Shown: positions 12,126-23,336, numbered from the stretch's first letter. The stretch: 64,000 bases of DNA from Straminergon stramineum (GCA_963920665.1 OY987267.1:22196001-22260000), one strand, 5' to 3'. The notes: generated from the letters alone by a model not told the origin. Numbers and translations: made by a program.

Positions 12126-12511
12126 AGGGCATGGGAATGTTGTCATTTACAATATGTGCAAACCATATGTTAAAATACAGAAAAATGCAACCATATAAAC
12201 TTATATTGAAACTCTCATGGATGATGCAACTTAAATTTATTGAGGGTTCTTTGTGTAGACTCAAAGTTACTAGAATTCTTTTTTTTTTTTAAAACACTAC
12301 ACAAATTTAACAAGAAATTAACATTCACATAACTTGAAATCATCAAAATTTGTCAAAAATTCAAATGTTTGGATCCAAATGCAATCACATTTTCATACAC
12401 AAAAAATAAAAATAAACATTCTTGTATTTCAACAAAAATAAGGACAAAGCCTTTTTCTTCATATATCTTGGAAGAAGTACATAGTCATAAAAGAAACAAG
12501 AGCCACCTAAT

Positions 12512-14070
12512 TTATACTCCATCCATTTCCCCTTGTTCTTCCCTTTTCTTCTTTTCCAATTCTATTTGGGCTCTTGCCACTCTCTCTTCCCTCTTCAAAA
12601 GAGTCAGGTCATGGTTCCACATCTTATTTTGGATCCACCACTTCTTGAACAATGACATGAACTTGATGTGTGCCTTCGGCCACGACATCTTTTCCTCCAA
12701 CTTCTGTTCCAATCTTTTCATAGACGCTAACTTCATCTTCAACTTCTCTATTTCCGTAGTGGATGACAAATCTTCAACATCCACAGACAATGAATCCGAT
12801 TGCAACGACCGGTCAATAGGATCTGCATCCTTCATCTCCTTCAAGCGGTTCAATGTCGATCTTGCCTTTTCCACACCTCCTTTTTCAATGGCAAGGTTGT
12901 TTTCTTCCATCCTACATTTTCCCATTATTGTTTGAAGTCGTTCATCCATAACAGGATTGACATTTGAACTGGAACCTCCATCTTCTCCCTTATTGAACTT
13001 GAAGTAAAATTGTTCTAGTTGTTCCATTTCTCTTTGTTGGGTTGCCAAATGAGTTTGTCTAGCTTAAATTAGTTCTTTGAGGGTGCCCACATCCTCAACC
13101 TGAATCTCTTGTGCACTTCGCTTCTCGATGATCTCACACTCCCTTTTTTTTCTTCAAGATCCTTTAAAAGCATCTCCAACTCCACTTTATAGGATTCTTT
13201 CGTCCGCCGTTTATTGTCTTCTCCAAGTACACCTTGATGTTCTTGTTCCATTTCACGCAATCCTTCCATGGAAGGCAAATTCATCAAGGTCAAAGGAATC
13301 TCTTCTTCGGCTTCACTCTCCCCATCCAACCTATCTTCATTAATTTCTTGCAAGCGAGCTTGCACGTAATGGAACACTTCGTCATCTTCGGGACGACGGA
13401 CCCCTATCGGTTCCACAGACATAAAAGGTTCTCCATCCGTTGGTGTGGTCCGTTGCATGTTGCCTTCTTCGGATACCACCAATGCTAAGTTTTCTTCCAT
13501 TGATGTATCTTCCATCCTGTCCCTAGGTTCAGGCAATGGCTCTTCATTGGAGTCTGATTCTCCAGTTGACGTTGACCAAACATAATCCTCATCTGCTACT
13601 CCTTCTATAATGTTCTTTTTGGGCCCTAGCCCATCCCGAGGATTATTTGAAGGACCCGCTCTTGGAATGTCTTTTGTAGTTGGAAGCGTAACATTCTTGG
13701 ATGTCTTGAAGGTCATCCAATCTACCGTTTTCCCCAATTGTAACTCTGCATATACCATTTGGCATATGCCCATTGAGACTTCACTCTGTGGAATTTTTCG
13801 CTTTCTGTACAATGCTCGGTACACTTCAATACATCTCTGGACAAATGCATCATCCTTGCAGTAATGAAGATTTGCTTGGTTTTGCTTCACATGGTGAATG
13901 TGTTGATGGTAAGGGAAGAGCTTGTCCATATGGCACCAATCCACAAATAACTTGCAAGTTGTCAAGGTCCAATCGGAATTTACATGACGCCATCCCCGAT
14001 ATGCCTTAGCCGCTGGGTCAAGAAGGGCGCGTCGTTGCCTGCTATGGCGATCTCCTTTCTTCTTCGTCAT
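12512..14070 (-). pseudogene. WCH-domain paralog B, frameshifted
   Basis: ATG at 14070. The frame is open to 13069 (333 codons). Around 13140-13155 a run of eight A (gene strand) marks a one-base shift; in the shifted frame the reading continues through a TAA at 13064-13066 to 12512, giving about 500 codons like the intact paralog at 20620. The N-terminal ~110 residues carry the shared domain: KAYRGWRHVNSDWTL, LFVDWCHMDKLFPYHQHIHH, NLHYCKDDAFVQRCIEVYRALY, MVYAELQLGKTVDW. An acidic linker and a coiled coil follow (LEMLLKDLEEKK; EIEKLKMKLASMKRLEQKLEEK; TLLKREERVARAQIELEKKKRE). No known family is recognised. The conserved Cys/His spacing may bind a metal, which is speculative. The shift in a homopolymer could be an assembly error, but the separate TAA argues for true decay. 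Confidence 0.7.
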
Positions 14071-14284
14071 CTTGTCGTATCACTCTAGCGTAAAGAGAAC
14101 TAGACTTTTGATGATAATATAACCGAAGAAAAGAATTCGTAAACGTGGAAGCCACAACACGTGTAGATGCCCAAACTTCCAACCCACGAATCGGTAGTCA
14201 AACGCTTCAAGGCGGATGAAAGGCGCGGTGCGACGAAGGAAGTGACGACTTGGGAATCCAGTATCCCCTTAAATACCTGAAGTC

Positions 14285-14760
14285 GCCTAGGGCGCGTGCG
14301 GGAAGAGGGCGCATGCGGGTCTTGGGTGACCACGGGTCTGGATCCCACTATCCAGAAACTGCCATTCAGGAAAAATTAGAGTTTTTGGAAGGAGACCTCG
14401 GGTGCAGGGTGACCGCGGGTATAGGGGGGCGGTTGCATATAGGGCAACCATAGGTCTTTTCCTAGGTGACCTCGGGTAATGGGGCGACCGCGGGTACAGG
14501 GGGCGGCTGCATATAGGGCGACTACAGGTCACTTCCTGGGCGACCGCGGGTACAGGGGCGGCTGCATATAGGGCGACCACAGGTCATTTCCTGGGCGACC
14601 GCGGGTAATGGGGCGACCACAGGTACAGGGGGCGGCTGCATATAGGGCGACCACAGGTCATTTCTTGGGTGACCGCGAGTCTCAGATTCCAAAAGGTCTT
14701 CCCCAGTTCATGACGATGGGAGCGGCTGCGTATGGGGCGATCGAGGGTTAGGGGCGCCAA
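14285..14760 (-). repeat. GC-rich oriented array upstream of paralog B
   Basis: Copies of GGGCGACCGCGGGT alternating with a GGCGGCTGCATATAGGGCGACCACAGGTC-like segment; the higher-order unit repeats several times. The array starts 214 bp upstream of the paralog B ATG. In gene orientation the unit reads ACCCGCGGTCGCCC. Confidence 0.85.
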
Positions 14761-14934
14761 AAAACTTGAGTTTGAGTTTCCGCCCTAACAAATTGGAGGG
14801 AAGGTGTTCAAACTTTTCAAGTACCGCTCCCCCCTTTTCTGAGGATTAACTCCAGAAAATCCTAAGACAGAGGCATTCAATACTAAGTGATCAAAAGTTA
14901 ATTAAGTAATAAAGAAAGAGAATTGGTTGACAAA

Positions 14935-15650
14935 GTGGAGATTTGGAAAAGCCCTTCTTCCTAACATTTTATTTCTTCTTCATCCATCCATGTGGTCATG
15001 TAAAATTCAAAGTAACCATTTCCTACTTTAATTTTTGGAGGGAGTACATTAAAAGGAGACCTTTCCTTGTGGGGGGAAATGATGTACAAATAAAATACTG
15101 AAACTATGGGATGCATGAAGAGAAATCTTTTTATCTACATCAAAAGTGGTTTTAAAAAATGGAGACTTGGGAAAGCTCTTCTCCTTGACATTTTCTTTTT
15201 CCGCATGCTCATGTAAAATTCAACATGACCATTTCCTATTTTAATTTTTAGAGGGAGTACATTTGGAGGAGACCTTCTCTTTGGGGGAAATGAATAAATG
15301 ATGTACAAAAAAAATACTAACACCGCGAGATGCATGAAGAAAAAATCTTTTGATCTCCATAAGAAGTGGTTTTTAAAAATGGAGGCTTGGGGAAGCTCTT
15401 CTCCTTCACAATTTTTTTTTCTTCGTGCTCATGTAAAATTCAACATGACCATTTCCTATTTTAATTTTTAGAGGGAGTACATTTGGAGGAGACATTCCCT
15501 TTGGGGGGAAACGATGTACAAAAAAAATACTAACACCATGAGATGCATGAAGAAAAAAATCTTTTGATCTACATAGGAAGTGTTTTTTAAAAATGGAGAC
15601 TTGGGGAAGCCCTTCTCCTCATCATTTCATTTTCCATCTTCAAACATAGG
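14935..15650. repeat. AT-rich tandem repeat, period about 215 bp, 3-4 copies
   Basis: ATGCATGAAG occurs at 15111, 15330 and 15543, giving spacings of 219 and 213. Each unit also has GGAGACTTGGGGAAGC.CTTCTCC, CATGTAAAATTCAACATGACC, TTTAGAGGGAGTACATTTGG and GATGTACAAAAAAAATACTAACACC. The first copy (about 14935-15150) is the most diverged. No coding potential. Confidence 0.85.
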
Positions 15651-15921
15651 AATTTGAATAGGGTCCTCCTTTTGATACATCAAGGGGATTTAAAACACAT
15701 TTGAAGGGGTGAATGAATATTGAATTTATTGAAGATTAAAAAGTTCGGAAATGACACCTTCAATGGTTTATATCTTACAAGTGCAAGGTTTAGGAGTTCA
15801 AACTTTTTTATGACATATAATGAAAAGCAAATCACATATGTTTATCATTTTATCCACCCTAAAAAATAGAAGTACATTACTTTTGGGGTGGCATACATGG
15901 AGAAGGTCCATGGTTTTTCTA

Positions 15922-15957
15922 TAGGGTTTAGTGTATAGGGTTAGGGTTTAGGGTTTG
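15922..15957 (+). repeat. short telomere-like tract (TTTAGGG type)
   Basis: AGGGTTTAG, then AGGGTTAGGGTTTAGGGTTT, which is two to four plant-type telomere units. On the minus strand this reads AAACCCTAAACCCTA, the telo-box found in plant promoters. It is too short for a telomere scar. Confidence 0.6.
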
Positions 15958-16159
15958 GAAAACCCTCTTCAATTTATCTAATTAGTCTTACTATAATTTT
16001 GTATTTACAGACTGATTTTGTAGTATTAACTAGCTATCAACATTGAAGGACAGGTCAGTTGTAGTCAGTGAAGGACGCAATTAAGTCTGACTTCATTAGT
16101 ATTGGAGATGGCTCACATCTTCTGCTACGGTGGTTTCTGGACTGGTGTGACTTTAAGAT

Positions 16160-17460
16160 AGAGGCGATTGCTAGTGGGGGGCGAGTTCAGGTCCTGGGCG
16201 ATTGCGGGTGGGCGCTTGGTCTTCTGGCTTGCTGTTGTTGAGTCCAATTTGGTGGAATGGGGCGACTGCGGGTGGGGGCGAGTTCAAGTCCTGGGCGATT
16301 GTGGATGGGGGTTGGATTTCTGGCTTATTGTTGTTGAGCCGAATTTGGTGGAATGGGGTGCGACTGCAGGTGGGGGGCGAGTTCAGGTCTTGGGCGACTG
16401 CGGGTGGGGGCAACTTCAGGTCCTGGTGGATTGGAGCCCAATTTCGTGGATTGGGGGCGACTGCAGGTGGGGGGCGAGTTTAGGTCTTGGGCGACCGCGG
16501 GTGGGGGCGACTTTAGGTCCTGGTGGTTTCGAGGCCAATTTGGTGAATTGGGGGCGATTGCGGGTGGGGGGCGAGTTCAGGTCCTGGGCGACCGCGGGTG
16601 GGGGTGACTTCAAGTCCTGGTGGTTTGGAGGCCAATTTGGTGGATTGGGGGCGATTGTGGGAGGGGGGCGAGTTCAGGTCCTGGGCGACCGCGGGTGGGG
16701 GCGACTTCAAGTCCTGGTGGTTTGGAGGCCAATTTGGTGGATTGGGGGCGATTGCGGGAGGGGGGCAAGTTCAGGTCCTGGGCAACCGCGGGTGGGGGTG
16801 ACTTCAGGTCCTGGTGGATTGGAGCCCAATTTCGTGGATTGGGGGGCGACCGCGGGTGGAGGGCGAGTTCAGGTTCTGGGCAACCGCGGGTGGGGGCGAC
16901 TTTAGGTCCTGGGCGATCGCGGGTGGGGGCGACTTCAAGTCCTGGTGGTTTGGAGGCCAATTTGGTGGATTGGGGGCGACTGCGGGAGGGGGGCGAGTTC
17001 AGGTCCTGGGCAACCACGGGTGGGGGCGACTTCAGGTCCTGGTGGATTGGAGCCCAATTTCGTGGATTGGGGGGCGACCGCGGGTGGAGGGCGAGTTCAG
17101 GTTCTGGGCGACCGCGGGTGGGGGTGACTTCAGGTCCTGGTGGTTTGGAGGCCAATTTGGTGGATTGGGGGCGACCGCGGGTGGGGGCGCGGTCTTCTGT
17201 TTTGGTGGTTTCCAGACTAATTTGGTGGAGGGGGGGGGGGGCGATTGTAGGTGGGGGCGACTTCAGGTCCTGGGTGACTACGGGTGGGGGCACAGGCTTC
17301 TGTTTTGGTGGTTTCGAGCCTAATTTCGTGGATGGGGGGGGCGACCGCGGGTGGGGGGCGACTTCAGGTCCTAGGCGATCGCGGGTGGGGGCGACTTCAA
17401 GTCCTGGTGGTTTCGAGCCCAATTTCGTGGATTGGGGGGTGACCGCGGGTGGGGGCGTGC
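16160..17460. repeat. largest GC-rich array, higher-order period 97 bp
   Basis: A minisatellite. The marker CCAATTT starts at 16535, 16632, 16729 and 16826, an exact 97-bp spacing. Each 97-bp unit contains two GGCGACCGCGGGTGGGGG submotifs, GACTTCAGGTCCTGG, and a segment GGAGGCCAATTTGGTGGATTGG. The unit reads GGCGACCGCGGGT on the plus strand throughout, so it faces left and, unlike the other arrays, does not point at an identifiable gene. Long open frames on both strands here are by-products of the repeat. Confidence 0.9.
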
Positions 17461-17519
17461 CTTCCAATCCAAAGAAGTTTTAATAAGTATAACGAGTTCA
17501 ACTTTTAACATCCAAGAAT

Positions 17520-17690
17520 AAGTCACTTCATTAGGACCTTGGGGTCTTCAAGGCATCTTCAGGTGATGCATGGAAGGTTTTGGCTTCCTGGAAGTCATTG
17601 TTCTTGTGGAGGTCTCGGGTTCGATCCCCAATGAGATCAATTTGGTTTGGTTCTTGTAGCCAACCGCTAAAAGAAAAAAAAAAAAGACGT
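17520..17690 (+). mobile_element. possible tRNA-derived SINE remnant
   Basis: GGTTCGATCCC at about 17607-17617 matches the tRNA T-arm (Pol III B box). TGGCTTCCTGG at about 17561-17571 is a weak A-box candidate upstream, and an A-rich tail (about 17670-17685) follows within 60 bp. No intact tRNA cloverleaf could be drawn. Confidence 0.35.
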
Positions 17691-17773
17691 CAAGCTAATT
17701 CCTTGTGGTATGTGGGAGGGAAGGTGATTTGATTCTCAAGGTCTAGGGGATGGTCCATGAGAGTTATAAGAAA

Positions 17774-17851
17774 TCAGTATTGAATTTCGGACGGAAATGT
17801 ATGTGGTGCAACCTTGCACCTCATACATTTCCTTACGAAATTCAATACTGA
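17774..17851. repeat. compact 38-bp-arm inverted repeat (hairpin)
   Basis: Arms 17774-17811 and 17814-17851 are complementary in 35 of 38 positions around a 2-bp centre (CAGTATTGAATTTCG...GGTGCAA and its reverse complement). It lies in the spacer upstream of the kinase. It could be a tiny foldback element or an RNA hairpin. Confidence 0.85.
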
Positions 17852-18740
17852 CCGTCTCAACCCTCATAGTACATCTCCGAAATCTTGGGAATCAAATGAT
17901 GTTTCCTGCTCACCTATTGGAGTGACCAAACTTGATGTTTTGTCTCTTTGGAGAGAGATTATTTTTTGTATACAAAAGTTGAAGTAAACCTTGGATAGCT
18001 TTTACAAGAACATATTGATTGTCCTCCATAGAATACTTAGCCAAAGAAATTGTACATTGTATAAGGATTTGCATGTGACGGTTCTTCATCTTTAAACAAT
18101 GGGGTGGCTAATTTTGAGTCCATAAATGATAGAAACTCTCTATATAGGATAGAAGAGCATCTCATCATCTTGTAAATTTTGTAGTGTAAGAAGGGGTGGT
18201 CCTCCTTGGAAAGTTTATTTCCGAAGACTGCATCTATAATTTGTAACTTAACAATTTACAACATCTAAGAAGGATGATTTCGAAGGTGTCCCATTTGTCC
18301 GTTTAGAAATTTCATGTATTTTGTGGGTGACCAATTTTGAAGGATTGGCATGCGAAAAAAAGAAATGATAGCATTCAAACACCCTTGATGGTTTGAACAA
18401 TGTCTTCATCAAGGATAACAATCTTTTGACTTGATGTGCATATGCTTCATTTATTGTTCATTTCAATGTGCTCTACAACATGTATGTTTGCATTTCTGAC
18501 CTCTTCCACCCCAAAAAGGGTTTAGGGTTGTGTAAAAAGCCAAATTCATGTTCACTGTAGAGCAAACTTGAAGAAATTAGAAAAAGACTTTGGACACTTC
18601 TAAAGTAACCTCTATAATATCATTATGCAAAGGTAGAATGTAAGTATTTCAAGTTCTCCCTTTTTGTTTCAATAGAAGTCAATCATGTCCCGTACTTTTA
18701 TATTTCTGATTCCCTTTTTCCGTTTAGGCCCATTCCGTTT

Positions 18741-18940
18741 NNNNNNNNNNNNNNNNNNNNNNNNNNNNNNNNNNNNNNNNNNNNNNNNNNNNNNNNNNNN
18801 NNNNNNNNNNNNNNNNNNNNNNNNNNNNNNNNNNNNNNNNNNNNNNNNNNNNNNNNNNNNNNNNNNNNNNNNNNNNNNNNNNNNNNNNNNNNNNNNNNNN
18901 NNNNNNNNNNNNNNNNNNNNNNNNNNNNNNNNNNNNNNNN
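18741..18940. other. assembly gap, 200 N
   Basis: Exactly 200 N, probably a placeholder size. It removes the N-terminal lobe of the kinase that follows. Confidence 0.99.
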
Positions 18941-18942
18941 CG

Positions 18943-19677
18943 TTGAATCATCCGGCCATTATAAAATTCCTAGCTGTCCATGACCAAACAATGAAAGTAT
19001 ACACTTTGTGGTGGAATGGTGGTAATTTCAAAGAGTTGCTTCATTTGAATGAGAAGGTGGTGTCGCATGCGGAATGGCATGAAATCAAGTTGGTCAAGCA
19101 ACTTATAGGCCAACAACAAAAAGAAATTAGCCTCTTTCGAAGACACAAGGCGAAGTTGGCGTGGGCCCTGGTTTATGTGACAAGTCTCGTGCACAATGCT
19201 GGGGTGCTGCACAATGACTTGTCACCTGTGAACATATTATTGCATTATCCCCCCTTCTCGGATGAAGAGATCAACATTGGGATTTGTAATTGGGGAATTG
19301 CAAGTCGTATTCAAGAAGGAGCTCCCTCGCATTTTGGATATAAAAAACAGGAAAAACTTGATGCTGAGAAGATGGGCTGTTGGTGGACAGCTCCAGAGTT
19401 GTTCTATTTATTTGGGCCAAAGGGTTCAGATATGAGTTTAGATGTGATGAAAGCGACCTACAAATATTCGGTGAAGTCCGACTCTTATTCTATTGGAAAG
19501 TTGGCCCAACGCATGAACATAGAACACATGGTTGAATACGACAAGGACTTATTTAGAAATTATGAGTCATCAAGGTACTTTGCCATGAAGTTACGTGAAC
19601 TAGCTGATGCTGATGTTAACAAAAGACCAACATGTGCGCAAGTGGTGGACCTCCTCATGAGTAACCATGGTTCATGA
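18943..19677 (+). CDS. atypical protein kinase, C-terminal 244 residues (5' end in gap)
   Basis: The frame opens straight out of the gap and ends at TGA 19675-19677. Visible are LNHPAIIKFLA (end of helix C, beta 4), the catalytic loop HNDLSPVN in place of HRDxxxxN, CNWGIA where DFG is expected, WWTAPELF for the APE motif, KSDSYSIG for the helix F Asp, and KRPTCAQVVDLL for the C-terminal Arg. The catalytic-loop Asp and Asn are kept but Arg is Asn, and the metal-binding DFG Asp is Asn, so activity may be weak or absent. The fold is clearly Ser/Thr-kinase-like. It sits between two GC-rich arrays, on the same strand as the intact paralog C. Whether the short sequence left of the gap belongs to the gene cannot be decided. 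Substrate and role are unknown. Confidence 0.75.
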   Translation: MNHPAIIKFLAVHDQTMKVYTLWWNGGNFKELLHLNEKVVSHAEWHEIKLVKQLIGQQQKEISLFRRHKAKLAWALVYVTSLVHNAGVLHNDLSPVNILLHYPPFSDEEINIGICNWGIASRIQEGAPSHFGYKKQEKLDAEKMGCWWTAPELFYLFGPKGSDMSLDVMKATYKYSVKSDSYSIGKLAQRMNIEHMVEYDKDLFRNYESSRYFAMKLRELADADVNKRPTCAQVVDLLMSNHGS

Positions 19678-19980
19678 AACCACCCGAATTCGTCTTTCGG
19701 GACTCTATCCTCTCATAGGATTTGATGTAATAGTTTTCTAGCGGGAATAGTAACGTTGGCCACCTTATGTGCATCTCATTTTGGAAAAGCAATGCAAGTG
19801 TATAAACTATTTTTAATGTGAAGTGCATGTTTGGACCCAAAATATTGAATATTGTACAGACACATCACCTACTTGCATGCATTTGGGTTTGAATATGAAT
19901 TCTTTGCATGGTTCATTTGGGGGTAAGTCAATCTAATTGTTAAGGCAATCTAATTTCACTATTCAATGAAGGTATGTGCC

Positions 19981-20319
19981 ATCGCGGTCACGGGTTTGGG
20001 ACCCGCGGTCGCCCCAAACCCGCACGCACCCCCAGTCGCGATTGCGCCAAACCCGCGGTCACCCAGACCCACATGCGCCCCCAGTTTGGGTTCCCCTCAC
20101 CCGCGGTCGCACCAGCCCCATTGTCGCCCCACCTTACCCGCAGTTGCCCCTAGACCCGCAGTCACCATCACCCGCGGTCGCTGGCGGTGGTCCTAGACCC
20201 GCGGTCACCTTCCCGACCCGCACGCGCCCCACCCCCTTGGACCCGCACGCGCCCCATCCAGAGCCATGCTCGCCCTGAGGCGACTGCGGGTACAAAATCA
20301 TACCCTAAACCCGTAGTCT
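19981..20319 (+). repeat. GC-rich oriented array upstream of paralog C
   Basis: Copies of ACCCGCGGTCGCCCC, ACCCGCACGCGCCCC and variants on the plus strand, the opposite orientation to the arrays to its left. It ends 300 bp before the ATG of paralog C, and in gene orientation reads ACCCGCGGTCGCC. Confidence 0.85.
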
Positions 20320-20619
20320 CCCATCTTTCCCTTTTGCGCCTTGTCTTTTATCCACCTGGAAGTGGCTAATTGCAAGCTTGAGAGGGGAGGTGGGTGTTGT
20401 GAGGAGGATATTCTATGTCTCCTCATGTCACTTTCATCCATTGATTGTAAATCACACCGAATTGTTTGAAACTTGATTGTGATTGTAAATGTTCATGTTG
20501 ATGTATTTGTAAATGTGAATTACCACGAGGTAATAGATTTAAGTTTGGACAACCACGGTTTTAGGCTTGGTATATTTGGCATAGTATCTGAGTAGAATTG
20601 ATCGTATAGATTGAGCACT

Positions 20620-22083
20620 ATGGAGAATGAGCCCCCACCATTGACACCTGCCACAATCAAACGCCTTACACGACAAGAGATGAAGCTCATCCGCGACAAG
20701 GGTCGGAAACAGTCCGGTAAAATTCACAAGAAGCGTGTGGCCATTTTGATCCATCCAAAGATTAAGGCATTTAAAGGTTGGAGAAATGAACCTGAGCCTT
20801 GGAGTTACAAAACTGTTTGCAAATACGTGGATTGGTGCCACATCAGCAAATTATTTCCCTTGTGTCGGCACAAAGAACATCTGAAGCAAAACAAAGTAAA
20901 TCTTGCATACTCGAAGGACGAGGGCTTCATACTTAGATGTTGTGAGGTGTGGAAGCACTTGTATTTGGAGGACTCAACTTACCGAAACGACAATTTCTGT
21001 TTCTTTCTTGTGAGAATGGTGTATGCTGAATATGTGTTGAAGAAGGAGGTGGATTGGTCAACATTGAAGGAGGTCCCTATTGCGATCATTCCGGAGACTA
21101 CAAAAATTTTACCACCAAATGAACATGTGGATGTAAAGAAGATGTTATCCAAGGTGAAGCGTGGGAAGTCATTTGTTTGCGATGAAAGCGTGGTTTGGTC
21201 AGAGACTTCTAGCTTTGATCTACACACCCATGAATACGATGGACATTCTTTCCACAGCGATGAGGAAGAGGTTGCCATACAAGAATCTAGGCCGGCTGTG
21301 AATGTGGGAGTCGACCAAAGTGGACAATCAGCTCAAGAGCCCATCATAGTACAAGATACGGATGAAGAAGGCATGGATGATGGGGTGGCTAGGAGAGTGG
21401 ACCCCATTTTGCGAGAGGGTGACGGGAGTGGTGGAGGAAGCGATTCAGAAAATGAAGAGGCAATGTTGCTTGCCAAAATAGAAAGTGCAAAATTAGCATT
21501 GCGTGCAAAGAACGAGCAATTGAAAACTTTGAAGGAGCAAGAAATGAATCCCACTTTCGTAGAGGTGTTGAAGCAACAGTTGAAGGCCATAACGAACATC
21601 ATTGAAGAGAATGACAAGGGCTTCCATTCCTTCAAAAGAAATCGCGATTTTTATTTGAAGGAAATGAAGAGTGGGAAGGTGCATAAAATCGACCATTATT
21701 TGATATGGGAATCAAAACTCGAAACCCTTGTCCGCAAACGTCAGCAGGCACAGAATGAAAGGCGAAGCCTAGAACTTCAAATAATGGAGAAGAAGAAAGA
21801 ATATTACGAGGCCACCGTCCAGCACGTTCCAAAAGTAGAGCTTTTGGCTTCTTCCTCAACATATGGTAGTGTTGCTGGAGAAGTAACATCGCTTGAGAAG
21901 TTGGTGAAGTTCCATGAGCAAAGATTACCATTGATGGTATCGGAGTTGGAAGCTTTGAGGGCAGAAAGTCATTTTTTTTCGGATTGGTATAAGTGGAATA
22001 GAGCTAGCATAGGGAAGTTTGATGCAGAATTACAACAAATGGGTCCGGAGCCCATTTTGAAGGACTACCTCAACACAAAATAA
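20620..22083 (+). CDS. WCH-domain paralog C, intact, with coiled coils (487 aa)
   Basis: Start chosen at ATG 20620, the first ATG in the frame. The stop TAA is at 22081-22083. Residues about 34-148 form the shared domain: KIHKKRVAILIHPKIKAFKGW, EPEPWSYKTVCKYVDWCHISKLFPLCRHKEHLKQNKVNLAY, FILRCCEVWKHLY, MVYAEYVLKKEVDWSTLK. An acidic linker follows (about 190-285), then long predicted coiled coils: AKIESAKLALRAKNEQLKTLKEQE, LVRKRQQAQNERRSLELQIMEKKKEYYEA and SLEKLVKFHEQRLPLMVSELEALRAE. No intron or stop interrupts it. No known family is recognised. The basic lead-in plus conserved Trp, Cys and His could be a DNA-binding or metal-binding module, which is an inference. It shares 300 bp of spacer with the array upstream. 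Confidence 0.75.
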   Translation: MENEPPPLTPATIKRLTRQEMKLIRDKGRKQSGKIHKKRVAILIHPKIKAFKGWRNEPEPWSYKTVCKYVDWCHISKLFPLCRHKEHLKQNKVNLAYSKDEGFILRCCEVWKHLYLEDSTYRNDNFCFFLVRMVYAEYVLKKEVDWSTLKEVPIAIIPETTKILPPNEHVDVKKMLSKVKRGKSFVCDESVVWSETSSFDLHTHEYDGHSFHSDEEEVAIQESRPAVNVGVDQSGQSAQEPIIVQDTDEEGMDDGVARRVDPILREGDGSGGGSDSENEEAMLLAKIESAKLALRAKNEQLKTLKEQEMNPTFVEVLKQQLKAITNIIEENDKGFHSFKRNRDFYLKEMKSGKVHKIDHYLIWESKLETLVRKRQQAQNERRSLELQIMEKKKEYYEATVQHVPKVELLASSSTYGSVAGEVTSLEKLVKFHEQRLPLMVSELEALRAESHFFSDWYKWNRASIGKFDAELQQMGPEPILKDYLNTK

Positions 22084-23336
22084 AATACCTAGGAATACAA
22101 TGAGGATAAATACTTTCACCATGATTATTTTGTATTTTGCCTATCCTGGTGTTATAAAGAAATGCAATGTTTTGAGACAAAACAATGTATATGGTGTCTT
22201 GAAGCAATGTGTGTACTAGAATAGTTAAATTGGTGTGGGCACACTAGTGGTGTGCATGGAAGGGAGAAAATGCCACACCATTTTGGGATCTTACAACTTT
22301 TCTATATGGATGAATATGTCTCTCTCATGTTTTGGGAGAAGGTGATGGTATGATGAATGGAATGGGATTCTTGCACATAATTACAATCGAATAGGAACAT
22401 GGGATTGATGGGAAGTTCTTGATTCTTGACTGTAAAAGTTGACATAGTATTTTCACTATTTTGTGAGAATGTCCTTGTGAAATCTACAGTACAACTTGTA
22501 TTAATGATTTTCATATGAATAGTGGAGAATGAAAAACCGATTATGCCCCAAATACCATATTAATCGAGGAAATTTATTGAGCTTATTTGTCTCAGGTGAT
22601 TTGCTGCATTGTTCCTCTTTGTGTATAGGATTTTTTAGAATTCTAGCTTTAGTGTAATTTGAAGAAAATTACAATGGATATTGAGGAATTAGGTAGTTTT
22701 GATATGTAAGTTGGTCTACTCATGTTTTTTATGAATCAAAATTTTGACCTCCAAGGACAGGGTGAACCATTTGAAGGTATGGTAATGTGAAGTCAACAAG
22801 TCAACATCCACGAAAAGGGGCATGTTGTATTTGAACCCCTTTTATTCCTTCTTTGGCCAAGTATCTTGAAAGCTTAGAGGAAAAGCTTCCTATAATTAGA
22901 ACCTCACGATTTTAAGGAATATGAAAGGAAATATCCAATTGAACAATGATGCTCCACTCTAGTGAGTAGTGACCTAGTTTTCTTCTCAATACAAGTGAAA
23001 TTAATTTGAAAAGTTAAACTTTAAGAGCTTTGTTGATTTGATTCATACAAACTATTTTTGGAAGAACTGGAAAAGATCATTCTCGATATGATTTTAGAAA
23101 TTGGTGCTTTGGTAGAGAGGAAAAAAAGGTAGTATTAAATAAAAATCAATGCCATATGGAATTGCCGTACATAGGTATGCTAGGAAGTCGTAGAAGTGGA
23201 ATGAAAGAAGCAAACCCTAAACCACTCCATCGTACTTGCCAAAACAACTAGAAACATAGTGTAACTAAAACCTAACCCTTACTTGTCATCTATTATGATG
23301 GGAGGTAAGGCTAAATTGCATGATTCCTACGAATGT
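22084..23336. other. spacer between convergent paralogs C and D
   Basis: AT-rich, with no coding region recognised. It holds the facing 3' ends of C (+) and D (-). No GC-rich unit occurs here, which fits the arrays being 5' features only. Confidence 0.6.

Noticed and set aside
16160..17460. Regularly spaced repeats resembling a CRISPR array
   Set aside because: Plant nuclear context, spacers are themselves repeated, and units are contiguous; this is a minisatellite.
16168..17483. Long open frames (over 280 codons) on both strands, Gly/Trp/Arg-rich or Pro/Lys-rich
   Set aside because: They are translations of the 97-bp GC-rich minisatellite; the period drifts in frame, both strands are open, and no domain is seen.
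17590..17640. Candidate tRNA gene around GGTTCGATCCC
   Set aside because: No acceptor or anticodon stems could be formed; kept only as a weak SINE remnant.
18685..18740. ATG-containing sequence left of the N gap as the kinase start
   Set aside because: The gap size is probably arbitrary, so frame continuity across it means nothing.
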